Of a stretch of DNA of 64,000 nt, positions 52,652-63,654 are shown in pieces. The translations under genes were made by a program, and so were the position numbers. This DNA is from Bin87 sp965115825 (GTDB lineage: Bacteria > Chloroflexota > Dehalococcoidia > Lucifugimonadales > UBA3495). Numbering within the stretch: position 1 is the first letter of the stretch; every line of letters starts with the position of its first letter. The notes under the pieces were generated by a model. It worked only from the letters and a program-made list of their open reading frames with translations. It was not told the DNA's origin and did not search any database. Where the stretch lies: NCBI GenBank assembly GCA_965115825.1, contig OZ220464.1, positions 2,294,001 to 2,358,000 of the forward strand, in the 5' to 3' direction.

Positions 52652-53971
52652 TTACAACAATGGCCGCATTGCCGCCGAGGTCTCATTCGCTTTCCGACGA
52701 CGTGTCGGGCGCGATGGCGCTTTCGCGCTGTCAACGTCGTCAGCCCCGGCCGTTTCTCTCTTGGACGGCGCAACCCCGGCGGAACCGTCGCACACGACCG
52801 CGGCCATCACCCCCCCGGCCAACCTTATATCCAGGAGATCCCCATCCGCTGCCTGCCCCAGAGCCGTCAGAACGCTGCCATTCCGGGCTGCGCGCACGAT
52901 GGCATATCCCCGCTTCAGCGTTGCCTCCGGATTCAGCGCGGCCAGTTTCGCCGCCAACGTAGCCACGCCCTGCTGACGACGGTCATTGCTGCGCAGAATC
53001 AGGGCGCCGGCCCGCTCGGTCAATCCGTCAATCTGACGTCTCAGCACGCCCACGTCCGGCGTCCGGCGCGCCAACCGCTGCCGCTCCATTGCCAGCCGGT
53101 TCCGCTGCCGGTCAATCCGGCCCAATAAAATGGCGGTCAGTTGTTGCCCGCCGGCAAAGATATTGGCCATCAGTTGGCTGCGATCCGGCGTAGCCAGTTC
53201 CGCCGCTGCCGATGGCGTTGGCGCCCGCCGGTCCGCCACGTCGTCCGCGATGGTCGTGTCGGTTTCGTGGCCCACTCCCGATATTACCGGGATGCTGCTC
53301 GCGAATATCGTCCGCGCCACCTCTTCCGCGTTAAAGCACCACAGGTCTTCCAGCGACCCGCCGCCGCGCGCCACGATGATGACATCCGCCAGTCCTTCTT
53401 CGTTCAGCTTTCCAATGGCCTGAGCAATCCGGCTTGCGGCCCTGTCCCCCTGCACCGCCGTCGGCGCAATGCGCAACTCGGCCAGCGGGTACCGTCTCCG
53501 AACCACGTTCTGTATATCCTGCCACACTGCTCCGCTGGGGGACGTAACTACGCCGATTATCCTCGGATACAACGGCAATGAACGCTTGCGTGAAGGATCA
53601 AAAAGTCCTTCAACCTCCAACTGCTGTCTCAGCCTGGCCAGTTCCAGGGCCAACGCTCCCGCTCCCACCGGCAGCACGGCGGCCACTTGCATATTCGCTT
53701 CGCCATATGGCGGGTAGAAAGTGAAGTTGCCCCCGGCCAGAATCTCCTGCCCTTCTTCCAGATACTCCTGTCCCGACCGGGCCCGGAACATCACGCAACG
53801 GATGGCGCTGCCCTCCTCCCGCAGGCTGAAGTACGAATGTCCCGACGCCACCGTGCGCAGGTTCGCCACCTCGCCTTGCACCGTCAGCCGGGATAGCAGC
53901 CCGTCCGACTCCAGCTTGTCCTTCAGGTAGGTGGCTACCTGGCCAACCGAATACACCACCGGCGACAGCAT
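52652..53971 (-). CDS. xseA: Exodeoxyribonuclease VII large subunit
   Basis: 439 aa. OB-fold N-terminus (YSVGQVATYLKDKLESDGLL, TVQGEVANLRTVASGHSYFS), then the catalytic domain with RIIGVVTSPSGAVWQDIQNV, VIIVARGGGSLEDLWCFNAE and PVISGVGHETDTTIADDVAD, and RAPTPSAAAELATPD. The long coiled coil and the C-terminal tail follow. With XseB it degrades single-stranded DNA. It starts four bases after the efp stop. Confidence 0.95.
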   Translation of the reverse strand: MLSPVVYSVGQVATYLKDKLESDGLLSRLTVQGEVANLRTVASGHSYFSLREEGSAIRCVMFRARSGQEYLEEGQEILAGGNFTFYPPYGEANMQVAAVLPVGAGALALELARLRQQLEVEGLFDPSRKRSLPLYPRIIGVVTSPSGAVWQDIQNVVRRRYPLAELRIAPTAVQGDRAASRIAQAIGKLNEEGLADVIIVARGGGSLEDLWCFNAEEVARTIFASSIPVISGVGHETDTTIADDVADRRAPTPSAAAELATPDRSQLMANIFAGGQQLTAILLGRIDRQRNRLAMERQRLARRTPDVGVLRRQIDGLTERAGALILRSNDRRQQGVATLAAKLAALNPEATLKRGYAIVRAARNGSVLTALGQAADGDLLDIRLAGGVMAAVVCDGSAGVAPSKRETAGADDVDSAKAPSRPTRRRKANETSAAMRPLL

Positions 53972-53975
53972 CGCG

Positions 53976-54542
53976 TTACGAAACCCGTTCCGAGTATGTC
54001 CCGTTGCGCGTATCCACTTTTACCACCGTCCCCGGCGTTATGAACATAGGCACCGTGATTTGCAGTCCCGTCTCCAAAGTCGCCGGCTTGTTGCCCCCCT
54101 GAGCCGTATTCCCCTTGAACGCCGGCGGCGTGTCCACCACCTCCAGCTCCACGTGAATAGGCAGGTTGACGCTGATGGGGGAACCCTTATAGAACACCAC
54201 TTCGACCATCATGCTCTCTTTCAGGTAGCCCAGCGTGTCGCCCAGCTGTTCCCCGGTCAGCTCGTGCTGGTCGAAGGTCTCCTGATCCATGAAGTAGTAG
54301 TGCGACCCGTCGGTGTACAGATACTGCGTCTCCCGATTGTCCACCTCGGCAATGCTGAACGCCGTGTCGTACCGCTGAAACGTGCGCTCAATCACCGTGC
54401 CGTTGATGATATTGCGCATCTTGATGCGCGTCACCGGCGCCCGCTGCTGCATCTTGTGCCGCTCGTAGTCCATCACCTGCCAGGGCTGGTTCTCCAGCTC
54501 AATTACCATCCCCTTGCTCAGGTCGCCAAAGTTAATGCTCAT
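53976..54542 (-). CDS. efp: Elongation factor P
   Basis: 188 aa. MSINFGDLSKGMVIELENQP at the start, TQYLYTDGSHYYFMDQETFD in the middle, and KGNTAQGGNKPATLETGLQI with VPMFITPGTVVKVDTRNGTY at the end match EF-P, which relieves ribosome stalling at polyproline. The loop that carries the modified residue, usually KPGKG, reads HKMQQRAPV here, so the tip position is Gln or Arg rather than Lys. In the window efp is followed by xseA. Confidence 0.95.
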   Translation of the reverse strand: MSINFGDLSKGMVIELENQPWQVMDYERHKMQQRAPVTRIKMRNIINGTVIERTFQRYDTAFSIAEVDNRETQYLYTDGSHYYFMDQETFDQHELTGEQLGDTLGYLKESMMVEVVFYKGSPISVNLPIHVELEVVDTPPAFKGNTAQGGNKPATLETGLQITVPMFITPGTVVKVDTRNGTYSERVS

Positions 54543-54636
54543 GCTCCGTACCCCTTTCCGTATTGTGTTGCCCAAAGCGGCCATTCCCGCCGGCGCGGGA
54601 ATCCTGACGCCGACAGCGGAGGGCTGGATATCCGTT

Positions 54637-55101
54637 TTAGTTCGCCTCTCCGCCGGCTCTGCCTTCGTCGGCAATGATGCCGGCCAGCGCTTCCAGGGCA
54701 GCAGTATAGCCTCTCCATCCCAACCCGGCAATTTGACCTTGTACGGTGTCCGCCAACGCCGAATGTCTCCGCCACGCTTCCCGCGCGTGTATGTTGCTCA
54801 AATGCACTTCCACTACCGGAACCCCCACGTCGGTCAGCGCGTCCTTCAACGATAGCCCATAGTGGGTCAGCGCGCCCGCGTTAATTACCACCCCGTCTAT
54901 CAGCCCCGTCTGCTCCTGCAAGAAATCAATCAGAGCCCCTTCGTGGTTCGACTGAAAGCACGCTACCTCCACCGCCAGCGCCGCCGCCCGTTCAGCAATC
55001 CGTTGGTCAATCTGCGCCAGCGTCAGCGTACCGTAGTGCTGTCGGTTCCGTCGTCCCAGCGCGTTCAGGTTAGGCCCGTGCAAAACCAATATCCTGGTCA
55101 T
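54637..55101 (-). CDS. aroQ: 3-dehydroquinate dehydratase, type II
   Basis: 154 aa. ILVLHGPNLNALGRRNRQHY includes the NLN motif and catalytic Tyr/Arg region, then ACFQSNHEGALIDFLQEQ with the Asn/Glu loop, VVINAGALTHYGLSLKDAL, and VEVHLSNIHAREAWRRHSAL with the catalytic His. It catalyses the third step of the shikimate pathway. The start overlaps the recombinase stop as ATGA. Confidence 0.95.
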   Translation of the reverse strand: MTRILVLHGPNLNALGRRNRQHYGTLTLAQIDQRIAERAAALAVEVACFQSNHEGALIDFLQEQTGLIDGVVINAGALTHYGLSLKDALTDVGVPVVEVHLSNIHAREAWRRHSALADTVQGQIAGLGWRGYTAALEALAGIIADEGRAGGEAN

Positions 55102-56105
55102 CGCAACGTCTCACTTTCTGCCTCATCTCTGTCATCTCCGGCTCCTCCGGACATCGGATGAAAGTTCAAGTACGCCCTTCGCGCTTCCTGCTTGGTAATG
55201 TGCGTATAAATCTGCGTAGTGGACACGCTGCTGTGCCCCAATAAGTCCTGTATCACCCGCAAGTCGGCGTCGCCTTCCAGCATATGGCTGGCGAAACTGT
55301 GCCGCAGAGTATGCGTGTGGATACCTTCCTTCAGCCCGGCCCGCGCCGCGTATCTGCTCACGATCTTCTCGATGCTGCGCCGCGAGAGCCGGCCTCCGTA
55401 CCGATTCACGAACAGCGGCTCGCCCCCGGACGCATTGCCCGCCAGATGCGGCCGGCCATCGTTCAGGTAGTCGTCCAGCGCTTCCGACGCCGGCTCTCCG
55501 TACAACGTCCAGCGCTCCTTGTTTCCTTTGCCGCGAACGATAATTTCCCGCCGCTCCCGATACACGTCCCCCAGGTTCATGCCTTCAATCTCCGCCAGCC
55601 TAACTCCGGAAGCGTATAGAATTTCCAGAATCGCCCGGTCTCGGAGCCCCGTCGCGGTGTCGCTGTCGGGGGCCTCCAACAGCCGTTCCGCCTCCTTCTT
55701 ACCCAAAAACCCTGGCAACTTCTTCTCTACCTTTACCGGAAAAGACCTTGCTGATGGCACGGGGCTCGATTTGAACCACCCTTCCTGCACCAGGAAATTG
55801 TAAAACGTTCGCAGCGCCGTCAGCTTCCGCACGATGCTGACCCGCGCGTAGCCTTCCGACTTGCCTTTGCGGTTCGTCCGTCCTGCCGTTGCCAGATGCG
55901 CTACGTACCGCCGCAGAAACTGCCGGTTCATATCCGTCAGCTTCCCGTCCACCTGCCGGCAGTAGGCCAGGAATGTATGCAGGTCGTCCAGGTAAATCCG
56001 CCGCGTATTGGGCGACAATGACCTCTGGCCGGTCAAGTATCGTCCATAGCGCTCAATCAGATCCGGCGATGCCGGCGCCCAGGCCTTTTCATCTGGGATT
56101 GTCAA
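55098..56105 (-). CDS. Tyrosine recombinase XerC/XerD type
   Basis: 335 aa. SAM-like N-terminal domain (LIERYGRYLTGQRSLSPNTR) and a catalytic domain with Arg in ASGVRLAEIEGMNLGD, Lys in VRGKGNKERWTLYG, HTLRHSFASHMLEGDADLRV, His in LLGHSSVSTTQIYTH and nucleophile Tyr in QIYTHI. Probably the chromosome-dimer resolvase acting at dif. The residue set is complete. The longer N-terminal linker (GRTNRKGKSEGYAR) is atypical. I cannot say whether it is XerC or XerD. Confidence 0.88.
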   Translation of the reverse strand: MTIPDEKAWAPASPDLIERYGRYLTGQRSLSPNTRRIYLDDLHTFLAYCRQVDGKLTDMNRQFLRRYVAHLATAGRTNRKGKSEGYARVSIVRKLTALRTFYNFLVQEGWFKSSPVPSARSFPVKVEKKLPGFLGKKEAERLLEAPDSDTATGLRDRAILEILYASGVRLAEIEGMNLGDVYRERREIIVRGKGNKERWTLYGEPASEALDDYLNDGRPHLAGNASGGEPLFVNRYGGRLSRRSIEKIVSRYAARAGLKEGIHTHTLRHSFASHMLEGDADLRVIQDLLGHSSVSTTQIYTHITKQEARRAYLNFHPMSGGAGDDRDEAESETLR

Positions 56106-56150
56106 GTTTCACCCCGTTATTCCCGCAAAAGCGGGAATCCGGAGGGCCTG

Positions 56151-58592
56151 CTAGTTGCCAACGGCTGCCAGTTCTCGCTCCGGGGCCGGCCGCTCCGCGG
56201 TATTTTCCGACGCCGGCGGGTCGCCCTTCCACTTGCACTTCGTGCATGAGGCTCGACCCCGCGCCGCAGTTACCAGCATACCACCGCACTGCGGACATGG
56301 CGTCGGCAACGGCTGCGTGTTAACGAGAAAATCGCACTGTGGATAGTTGGCGCACCCCCAGAACGACCGCCGTGATTTCCGAGACCGACGCTCTACCAAA
56401 TCTCCCCCGCATTTGGGGCATGGCACGCCGCTGCTCTTGACGATGTTGCGCCGATTGTCGCACGGATTATTTTCTGCGTTGTACCCGGTACAGGCCAGAA
56501 AACGGCCGAACCGCCCCGTCTTGATTACCATAGGCCGCTCGCACTTTTCGCAAACCTCGTCCGTTTCCTCATCCGCCGGCCGGTCTGCGTTGTTGCGCAT
56601 ATTCCTGATGTTCTGGCATTCGGGATACCCGGTACAGGCCAGAAAACGGCCAAACCGCCCCATCTTCATCGTCATTGGCCGATTGCACTTGTCGCACCTG
56701 GGGGAGAACGCCTGCTCCGCCTCATTCACTGCCTGATGGAAGGGCCCGTAGAACTCTCGCAGCATGGGAACCCAATCCTGTTTGCCCTGCGCTACGTTGT
56801 CCAGATTCTCCTCCATCCGCGCCGTGAAGTTCAGGTCCATCACGTCGGAGAAATGCTCCGTTAGCAAATCGGTAACGGTGCACCCCAAATCAGTCGGGCG
56901 CAAACGGCGCTGCTCCCGTTCCACGTATTCCCGCTCTACCAGGGTAGCGATAGTTGGGGCGTAGGTGCTTGGACGCCCAATGCCCTGGGCCTCCATCTCC
57001 CGTATCAACGTCGCCTCGGTGAAGCGCGGCGGCGGCTGTGTAAAGTGCTGGTTTGCTTCCAAGCTGCGATTCACCAGTCGGTTGCCGTCTGCCAGTTCCG
57101 GCAACGCCTTTTCGTTATCGTCCCCGGCATCGTCCCGCCCTTCCAGATACACTGCGCGGAACCCCGGGAACTTCAGTACAGATCCCGTAGCCCGGAACCG
57201 ATACACGCTGTCGGACGGAGCCACGCATTGCGCGTCGATCTCTGCCGTCGTCGCTTCCAGCAGCGCATCGGCCATCTGGCTCGCCACCATGCGCTCCCAT
57301 ATCAACCTGTACAGGCGCAGCTGGTCCCGGTTCAGGTACGCTGCCATCGCTTGCGGCGTCCGTCCAATGGAGGTGGGACGGATGGCTTCGTGGGCTTCCT
57401 GGGCGTTCTTGCTGCGCGTTCGATAAGTCCTTGGCTTGTCCGGCGCGTACTCCTTACCGTACCTGCTCCGTATGTAATTCCTGGCCTCTTGCACTGCGGA
57501 CTCGGCTACGTTAACGCTGTCCGTCCGCATATAGGTAATCAGGCCTACCAACCCTTCGCTGCCTATGTTCAGCCCTTCGTAAAGCTGCTGCGCCAGCGCC
57601 ATCGTCCGCTGGGCTGTGAACCGCATCTTGCGTCCGGCGTCCTGCTGCAATGTGCTCGTGATGAACGGCGGCGCCGGGCGCTGGCGCCGCGGCTTTTTCT
57701 CGACGCGGTCAACCGAATAAACCGCTCCTTGCAGCTCAGATTCCAAGCTGCGCGCCGCGTCTTCGTCGGGAATGTTCAGCTTCCGGCTGCCTTTGCGGGA
57801 ATGCAGCGTAGCGGTGAAGAGACTGGGATTGTCGACCGGGTCGGTGTCCTTGTGAAGTTCCGCCTCCAGCGACCACCACTCCTGCGGCACAAAGGCAGTG
57901 ATTTCACGCTCCCGCTCTACCACCATCCTAAGCGCAACCGACTGGACGCGGCCGGCCGACAATCCCAGCTGGATCCGCAGCCACAGCAGCGGGCTGATTT
58001 CATACCCGACCAGCCGGTCAAGGATGCGGCGGGCCTGCTGGGCGTTCACCAGCTCCATATCAATATCGCGGGGATGCTCAAAGGCCTCTTCCACCGCTTG
58101 CTTGGTGATTTCGTGGAACACCACACGCCGAGGCGGCTTAGGTTTCTTGTCCCAGCCGGCCGCCGCCTGCAAATGCCACGATATGGCCTCGCCCTCACGG
58201 TCGGGGTCGGTTGCCAGGAATATCTCGGAGGCTTTGGCCCCGGCCTCTTTCAGGCCATCAACCAGTTCCTTCTTGTCCCGCATCGTCAGGTACTTGGGAG
58301 CGAATTCCTGTTCGGTATCCACTCCCAGGGTTGACTTTGGCAGGTCGCGCACATGGCCCATTGAGGCCGCCACCAGGTATTTGCTGCCCAAAATCTGCCC
58401 CACGGTACGGGCTTTTGCCGGCGACTCCACAATCACGAGCCGCTTGCCCGCAGCCGACGGCATTTTGCTGCGAGGGCGGGAGGCATTGGCTTTTCCCTTG
58501 CTGCCGCTCCGGGCAGGGCGACTACCGCTCTGGCCTGACCTGGCGGCAGTTTTTCCGGTGTTCTTTCTGGCGGGGCTTGTCTTTGGCGGCAT
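56151..58592 (-). CDS. topA: DNA topoisomerase I
   Basis: 813 aa from the ATG at 58592. A basic Ser/Lys/Arg-rich leader of about 40 residues precedes the Toprim domain RLVIVESPAKARTVGQILGS, with EIFLATDPDREGEAISWHLQ. The catalytic Tyr is in GLVGLITYMRTDSVNVAE, and RPTSIGRTPQAMAAYL and IGRPSTYAPTIATLVEREYV are typical. Four C-terminal zinc ribbons follow (CDKCNRPM, CEKCERPM, CPKCGGDL, CPQCGGML). It relaxes negative supercoils. The dprA-topA order is common. Confidence 0.95.
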   Translation of the reverse strand: MPPKTSPARKNTGKTAARSGQSGSRPARSGSKGKANASRPRSKMPSAAGKRLVIVESPAKARTVGQILGSKYLVAASMGHVRDLPKSTLGVDTEQEFAPKYLTMRDKKELVDGLKEAGAKASEIFLATDPDREGEAISWHLQAAAGWDKKPKPPRRVVFHEITKQAVEEAFEHPRDIDMELVNAQQARRILDRLVGYEISPLLWLRIQLGLSAGRVQSVALRMVVEREREITAFVPQEWWSLEAELHKDTDPVDNPSLFTATLHSRKGSRKLNIPDEDAARSLESELQGAVYSVDRVEKKPRRQRPAPPFITSTLQQDAGRKMRFTAQRTMALAQQLYEGLNIGSEGLVGLITYMRTDSVNVAESAVQEARNYIRSRYGKEYAPDKPRTYRTRSKNAQEAHEAIRPTSIGRTPQAMAAYLNRDQLRLYRLIWERMVASQMADALLEATTAEIDAQCVAPSDSVYRFRATGSVLKFPGFRAVYLEGRDDAGDDNEKALPELADGNRLVNRSLEANQHFTQPPPRFTEATLIREMEAQGIGRPSTYAPTIATLVEREYVEREQRRLRPTDLGCTVTDLLTEHFSDVMDLNFTARMEENLDNVAQGKQDWVPMLREFYGPFHQAVNEAEQAFSPRCDKCNRPMTMKMGRFGRFLACTGYPECQNIRNMRNNADRPADEETDEVCEKCERPMVIKTGRFGRFLACTGYNAENNPCDNRRNIVKSSGVPCPKCGGDLVERRSRKSRRSFWGCANYPQCDFLVNTQPLPTPCPQCGGMLVTAARGRASCTKCKWKGDPPASENTAERPAPERELAAVGN

Positions 58593-58638
58593 CTGGGCAG
58601 TCTCTCTAATCAGCGTTGTCAGGAGTAGGCGAGCTGCG

Positions 58639-59790
58639 CTAAACGAGCTGATAGTGCATTGTACCAACCTGTCGCGCCAGCCCTTTCAGCTCCAGCATTG
58701 TCAGCAGGCCGCTGACTTCGGCAATCGGCCGGCCGCACAGCCGGGCCAGGTCGTCGATGTGGATGGGTTCTGTGGTAACGTGGCGCAGCAAGTCGGCCTC
58801 GTGTGGGTTGTCCGGTTCCGGCTGCGGTTTGCGCTCTTGCGGCTGGGCGATGTTCAGCGGCATTTGCCGGGCTTCTCCGTCCAGCCCTATCTCCTCTAAT
58901 ATATCACGAACGTCGCACACCAACTTGGCGCCTTCTTTAATCAGGCGGTTGGTCAATCTGCTCGCTTCCGAATAAACGCTTCCCGGCACGCAGAAAATCT
59001 CCCGATTCTGCTCCAGGGCGTGATACACGGTCCAGCGTGTGCCGCTGGTCTCGCCAGCCTCGGTGATAAGGGTGCCCAGAGTCATACCGCTGATGATGCG
59101 GTTGCGCCGGGGAAAGTTGGAGGCTTCCGGACGCGCGCCCATAGCAAACTCGCTTACCAAGGCCCCGCCTTCGGCGGTGATGCGCTCCGCCAACCGTCGG
59201 TTTTCCGAGGGATAGACCGAATCCAGGCCGTTGCCCAGTACGGCTATCGTTCTGCCGTTAGACTCCAACGCGGCCAAATGCGCCTGGGTGTCGATGCCCA
59301 GCGCCAGCCCGCTCACTACCACCACGCCGCGCATAGACAGGGCGGCGCATAATTCTGACGTAATTCGCCGTCCGTAATCCGTAGGCCGCCTGGTGCCTAC
59401 CACCGCTACGGATGCTTCATCATCGGGACTCAAACTACCCCGGCAGTACAGCACCGGCGGCGCGTCCGCCGTTTCTTTGAGCCGCGCCGGATACTCGTCA
59501 TCGTGCCACGTCAGCGCCCTGATGCCGGATCGCCATAGCCGCTCGAGTTCCCCCTCCGGGTTGATCTTTTCCCGTACTTCCACCACCGCTTGCGCGACCT
59601 TTCCACTCAGCCCGGCGGCGCGCAACTCCCGCTGCGGCGCATTCCAGGCCAGGGCCAAGTCTCCCCGAAAGTGGGATTCCAGCAGCCGGAACCGGGCAGA
59701 GCCCAAGCCCGGAGTCTGGCTCAGCGCAATCCAGTAGCCCAAACTTTCTGTGGCTGATGCAATCACGGCAGGGATTCTAACACAGTCCAA
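58639..59790 (-). CDS. dprA: DNA-processing protein DprA
   Basis: 383 aa by the longest frame. The Rossmann-like core shows VAVVGTRRPTDYGRRITSEL, VVSGLALGIDTQAHLAAL, TIAVLGNGLDSVYPSENRRL, GALVSEFAMGARPEASNFPR and RNRIISGMTLGTLITEAG. A winged-helix DML1-like domain ends the protein (LCGRPIAEVSGLLTMLELKG). DprA loads RecA on incoming single-stranded DNA during transformation. The start may be TTG at 59790 or GTG at 59766; neither has a clear ribosome binding site. Confidence 0.93.
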   Translation of the reverse strand: MDCVRIPAVIASATESLGYWIALSQTPGLGSARFRLLESHFRGDLALAWNAPQRELRAAGLSGKVAQAVVEVREKINPEGELERLWRSGIRALTWHDDEYPARLKETADAPPVLYCRGSLSPDDEASVAVVGTRRPTDYGRRITSELCAALSMRGVVVVSGLALGIDTQAHLAALESNGRTIAVLGNGLDSVYPSENRRLAERITAEGGALVSEFAMGARPEASNFPRRNRIISGMTLGTLITEAGETSGTRWTVYHALEQNREIFCVPGSVYSEASRLTNRLIKEGAKLVCDVRDILEEIGLDGEARQMPLNIAQPQERKPQPEPDNPHEADLLRHVTTEPIHIDDLARLCGRPIAEVSGLLTMLELKGLARQVGTMHYQLV

Positions 59791-59927
59791 AATTTCTCGA
59801 ACAATGGTCAGCTGCCATACCGCGCACGGCTGTTGACCGGGATCAGGTATTTGCTGCGCCGAAGCATAGACAACACGGGTGGGCGGCGGTCAAGCGCCGA
59901 CTACAGCCGCGCCGCCCGCTGAATTTT

Positions 59928-61769
<1,842 letters not shown>

Positions 61770-61849
61770 GTTTTCCTGTCCGGCCCCGAGCGTTGCGCGC
61801 GCTTTTGAGGGAGTTAATTGCCTGAAACCGCGACTGCCGGCTCAGGAGA

Positions 61850-62452
61850 TCAGCCTTCGGCCATTGCCAGAGGCGCTACGCTGAACACTACCCGGAACGG
61901 GTTGCAGTAGATAACGACGCTCTGCGCTTGAGCCAAATCAAGGTTAGCGGGAATTGGGTAGTTCTGGGAGCCGATGTTTCCTTTGAGCTTGCCCAACTCG
62001 ACGTATCCGGCGGCGTCCAGGTCGGAGTGGCTCTCGGGGTCGGGAGCGTTGACTAGGAGCACCCTGAGGTCTGGGCCGTTAGTGACCATAAAGTCCTCTA
62101 GGCGCAGGAGCCGCTTGCCGGGGGCGATTTCGTAGATAACGGCGTTGCCCGAACCCTCGTGGAACGAGTCTGCGCCTTGGAAACTGCCGGCCGCTTTGAC
62201 TGCATCCCTCGGCTCGGCCAGCATCAACGGCATCTCTTCACTAACCTGGGGAGGATTAAGGGCAGCGGCCACCCCCATTTGCACTTCCACTTCCTCGCAG
62301 GTCATGCCGTCAGGGATTACGGCGCCGGCCGCATAGGGAAAATCCTCGCAGACCACGGCGTCAACGAACAACGGACTAACCAGCCACCACGCAACCCATG
62401 CTATGGGGAGGGTAGCGAAAATTCCCAAGCCAACGAGAATGTAGCGAATCAT
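61850..62452 (-). CDS. Membrane-anchored DM13-domain protein
   Basis: 200 aa. An N-terminal transmembrane segment (ILVGLGIFATLPIAWVAWWL) is followed by a short linker with two Cys, and a DM13-like beta domain at about 88-195: GSFQGADSFHEGSGNAVIYE, RLLRLEDFMVTNGPDLRVLL, YVELGKLKGNIGSQNYPIPA and AQSVVIYCNPFRVVFSVAPL. A Cys near the end is typical of DM13, a domain proposed to work in redox reactions. It faces the outside of the membrane. Confidence 0.82.
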   Translation of the reverse strand: MIRYILVGLGIFATLPIAWVAWWLVSPLFVDAVVCEDFPYAAGAVIPDGMTCEEVEVQMGVAAALNPPQVSEEMPLMLAEPRDAVKAAGSFQGADSFHEGSGNAVIYEIAPGKRLLRLEDFMVTNGPDLRVLLVNAPDPESHSDLDAAGYVELGKLKGNIGSQNYPIPANLDLAQAQSVVIYCNPFRVVFSVAPLAMAEG

Positions 62453-62489
62453 AGTCCTGGCGCCTCTCCGTTACAAGCGGCGGGCCGCA

Positions 62490-63329
62490 TCAGGTTTGGC
62501 CGCTGCGCAGCCGCGCCAGCGCATTCCGCACCGTTGAGACATCGGGAGCCTCGGGAGCGGCAGCTATGTAGGCGGCAAAGTCGGCGGCGGATTCACGATG
62601 ATTGCCGGCTTTCAGATGCACGACGCCCCGGTCGCGTTGTTCTTCCGGGCGTCCGGGGAGTACTGCCATAAGCGCGCCGATAGTAGTGATGCAGCGGTCA
62701 AACTCCTCGCGGTCCCAGTATATGGCTTTGAGGTTGCGCAAGATACGGGCCAGGATGTCGCGGGGAGTAACTGGATCCAGGTGATGGGCTTCCAGGCGCG
62801 CCGAGTCGCCGGCGGCCCGGCGCATAAGCGCGCCGCACTCGTCCTGGTTCAGAAGCAGGCCGCCGTTGAACGTATCCACGTAGAAATTCGGCTCGTCGCG
62901 GTGGCGAATGAGAAAATGCCCCGGCATACCGATACCCAGCAGGGGAACGCCGGCGCGCCGCCCTACTGCGATGCAGAGGGTCGCCAATGTAATTGGTATT
63001 CCCAGCCGCCGCTCCAGCACTTGGTTCAGGTACGAATTGCGCGGGTCGTAGTAGTCGTCCCGGTTGCCACTGAAACCAATCACGCCAAAAAGCAGGTCGG
63101 TGACGGCGTTGAGCTGCTGCAGGGCGTTGGCATCCGCCGGGATTCGGGACTTGGCGGCTTCGGCCATCCGGTGAAGGTTCGCGCGGGCGCCGTCAATGTC
63201 AATGTCGGGGTCGTCGGTTGACGCAATTAGCAGCGCTCCCAAAGCGAGGTCAAAGTTGCCGTCAGCCTCATCGGCCGCCGGCGATACCAGTAGCCGTTCC
63301 AGCTGTAGGATTGCTTCCCCGGAAAACAT
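62490..63329 (-). CDS. SirB1-family protein with transglutaminase-like fold
   Basis: 279 aa. The SirB1 signature NSYLNQVLERRLGIPITLAT, LCIAVGRRAGVPLLGIGMPG and HFLIRH lies near 95-145, followed by YVDTFNGGLLLNQDECGALM and a C-terminal TPR-like region (RPEEQRDRGVVHLKAGNHRE). The family is related to transglutaminase-like proteins; the Cys of that active site is seen in TLCIAVG. The role is not well defined. It is followed upstream by a small zinc-ribbon gene 8 bases away. Confidence 0.86.
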   Translation of the reverse strand: MFSGEAILQLERLLVSPAADEADGNFDLALGALLIASTDDPDIDIDGARANLHRMAEAAKSRIPADANALQQLNAVTDLLFGVIGFSGNRDDYYDPRNSYLNQVLERRLGIPITLATLCIAVGRRAGVPLLGIGMPGHFLIRHRDEPNFYVDTFNGGLLLNQDECGALMRRAAGDSARLEAHHLDPVTPRDILARILRNLKAIYWDREEFDRCITTIGALMAVLPGRPEEQRDRGVVHLKAGNHRESAADFAAYIAAAPEAPDVSTVRNALARLRSGQT

Positions 63330-63337
63330 CAGTGGCG

Positions 63338-63619
63338 CTACCCGGCAGCCTGGCGGGCATAAGCTTGCGAACGGCGGCGATACTCGGCGGCGGATATATC
63401 CGGTACCGGAGGGTTGCCCGGATAGCTGGCTCGCTCGGCCTGCACGGCTGAGGCTCGGCCGGCAACTTCACGCAACTCCGGCACGTCGGCGCCGCAGGAT
63501 TCGCACCAGGCCGGTTCGTTGACCATAAGGCGCATATTGTCTTTCTTAACGGTCGTCTCGCCCAGCTCGCTCCGGCAGTGGGAGCATCTGCGTATGATGG
63601 TAACTTCCGTAATGGGCAT
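63338..63619 (-). CDS. Small zinc-ribbon protein (93 aa)
   Basis: Two CxxC pairs, CSHC (residues 12-15) and CESC (residues 39-42), spaced as in zinc ribbons, then a helical, Ala/Arg-rich tail (AAEYRRRSQAYARQAAG). No named family. It probably forms an operon with the SirB1-like gene. Confidence 0.68.
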   Translation of the reverse strand: MPITEVTIIRRCSHCRSELGETTVKKDNMRLMVNEPAWCESCGADVPELREVAGRASAVQAERASYPGNPPVPDISAAEYRRRSQAYARQAAG

Positions 63620-63654
63620 TGCAACCGTTCCTCGTGGTCAATGGCAGGCTGATG

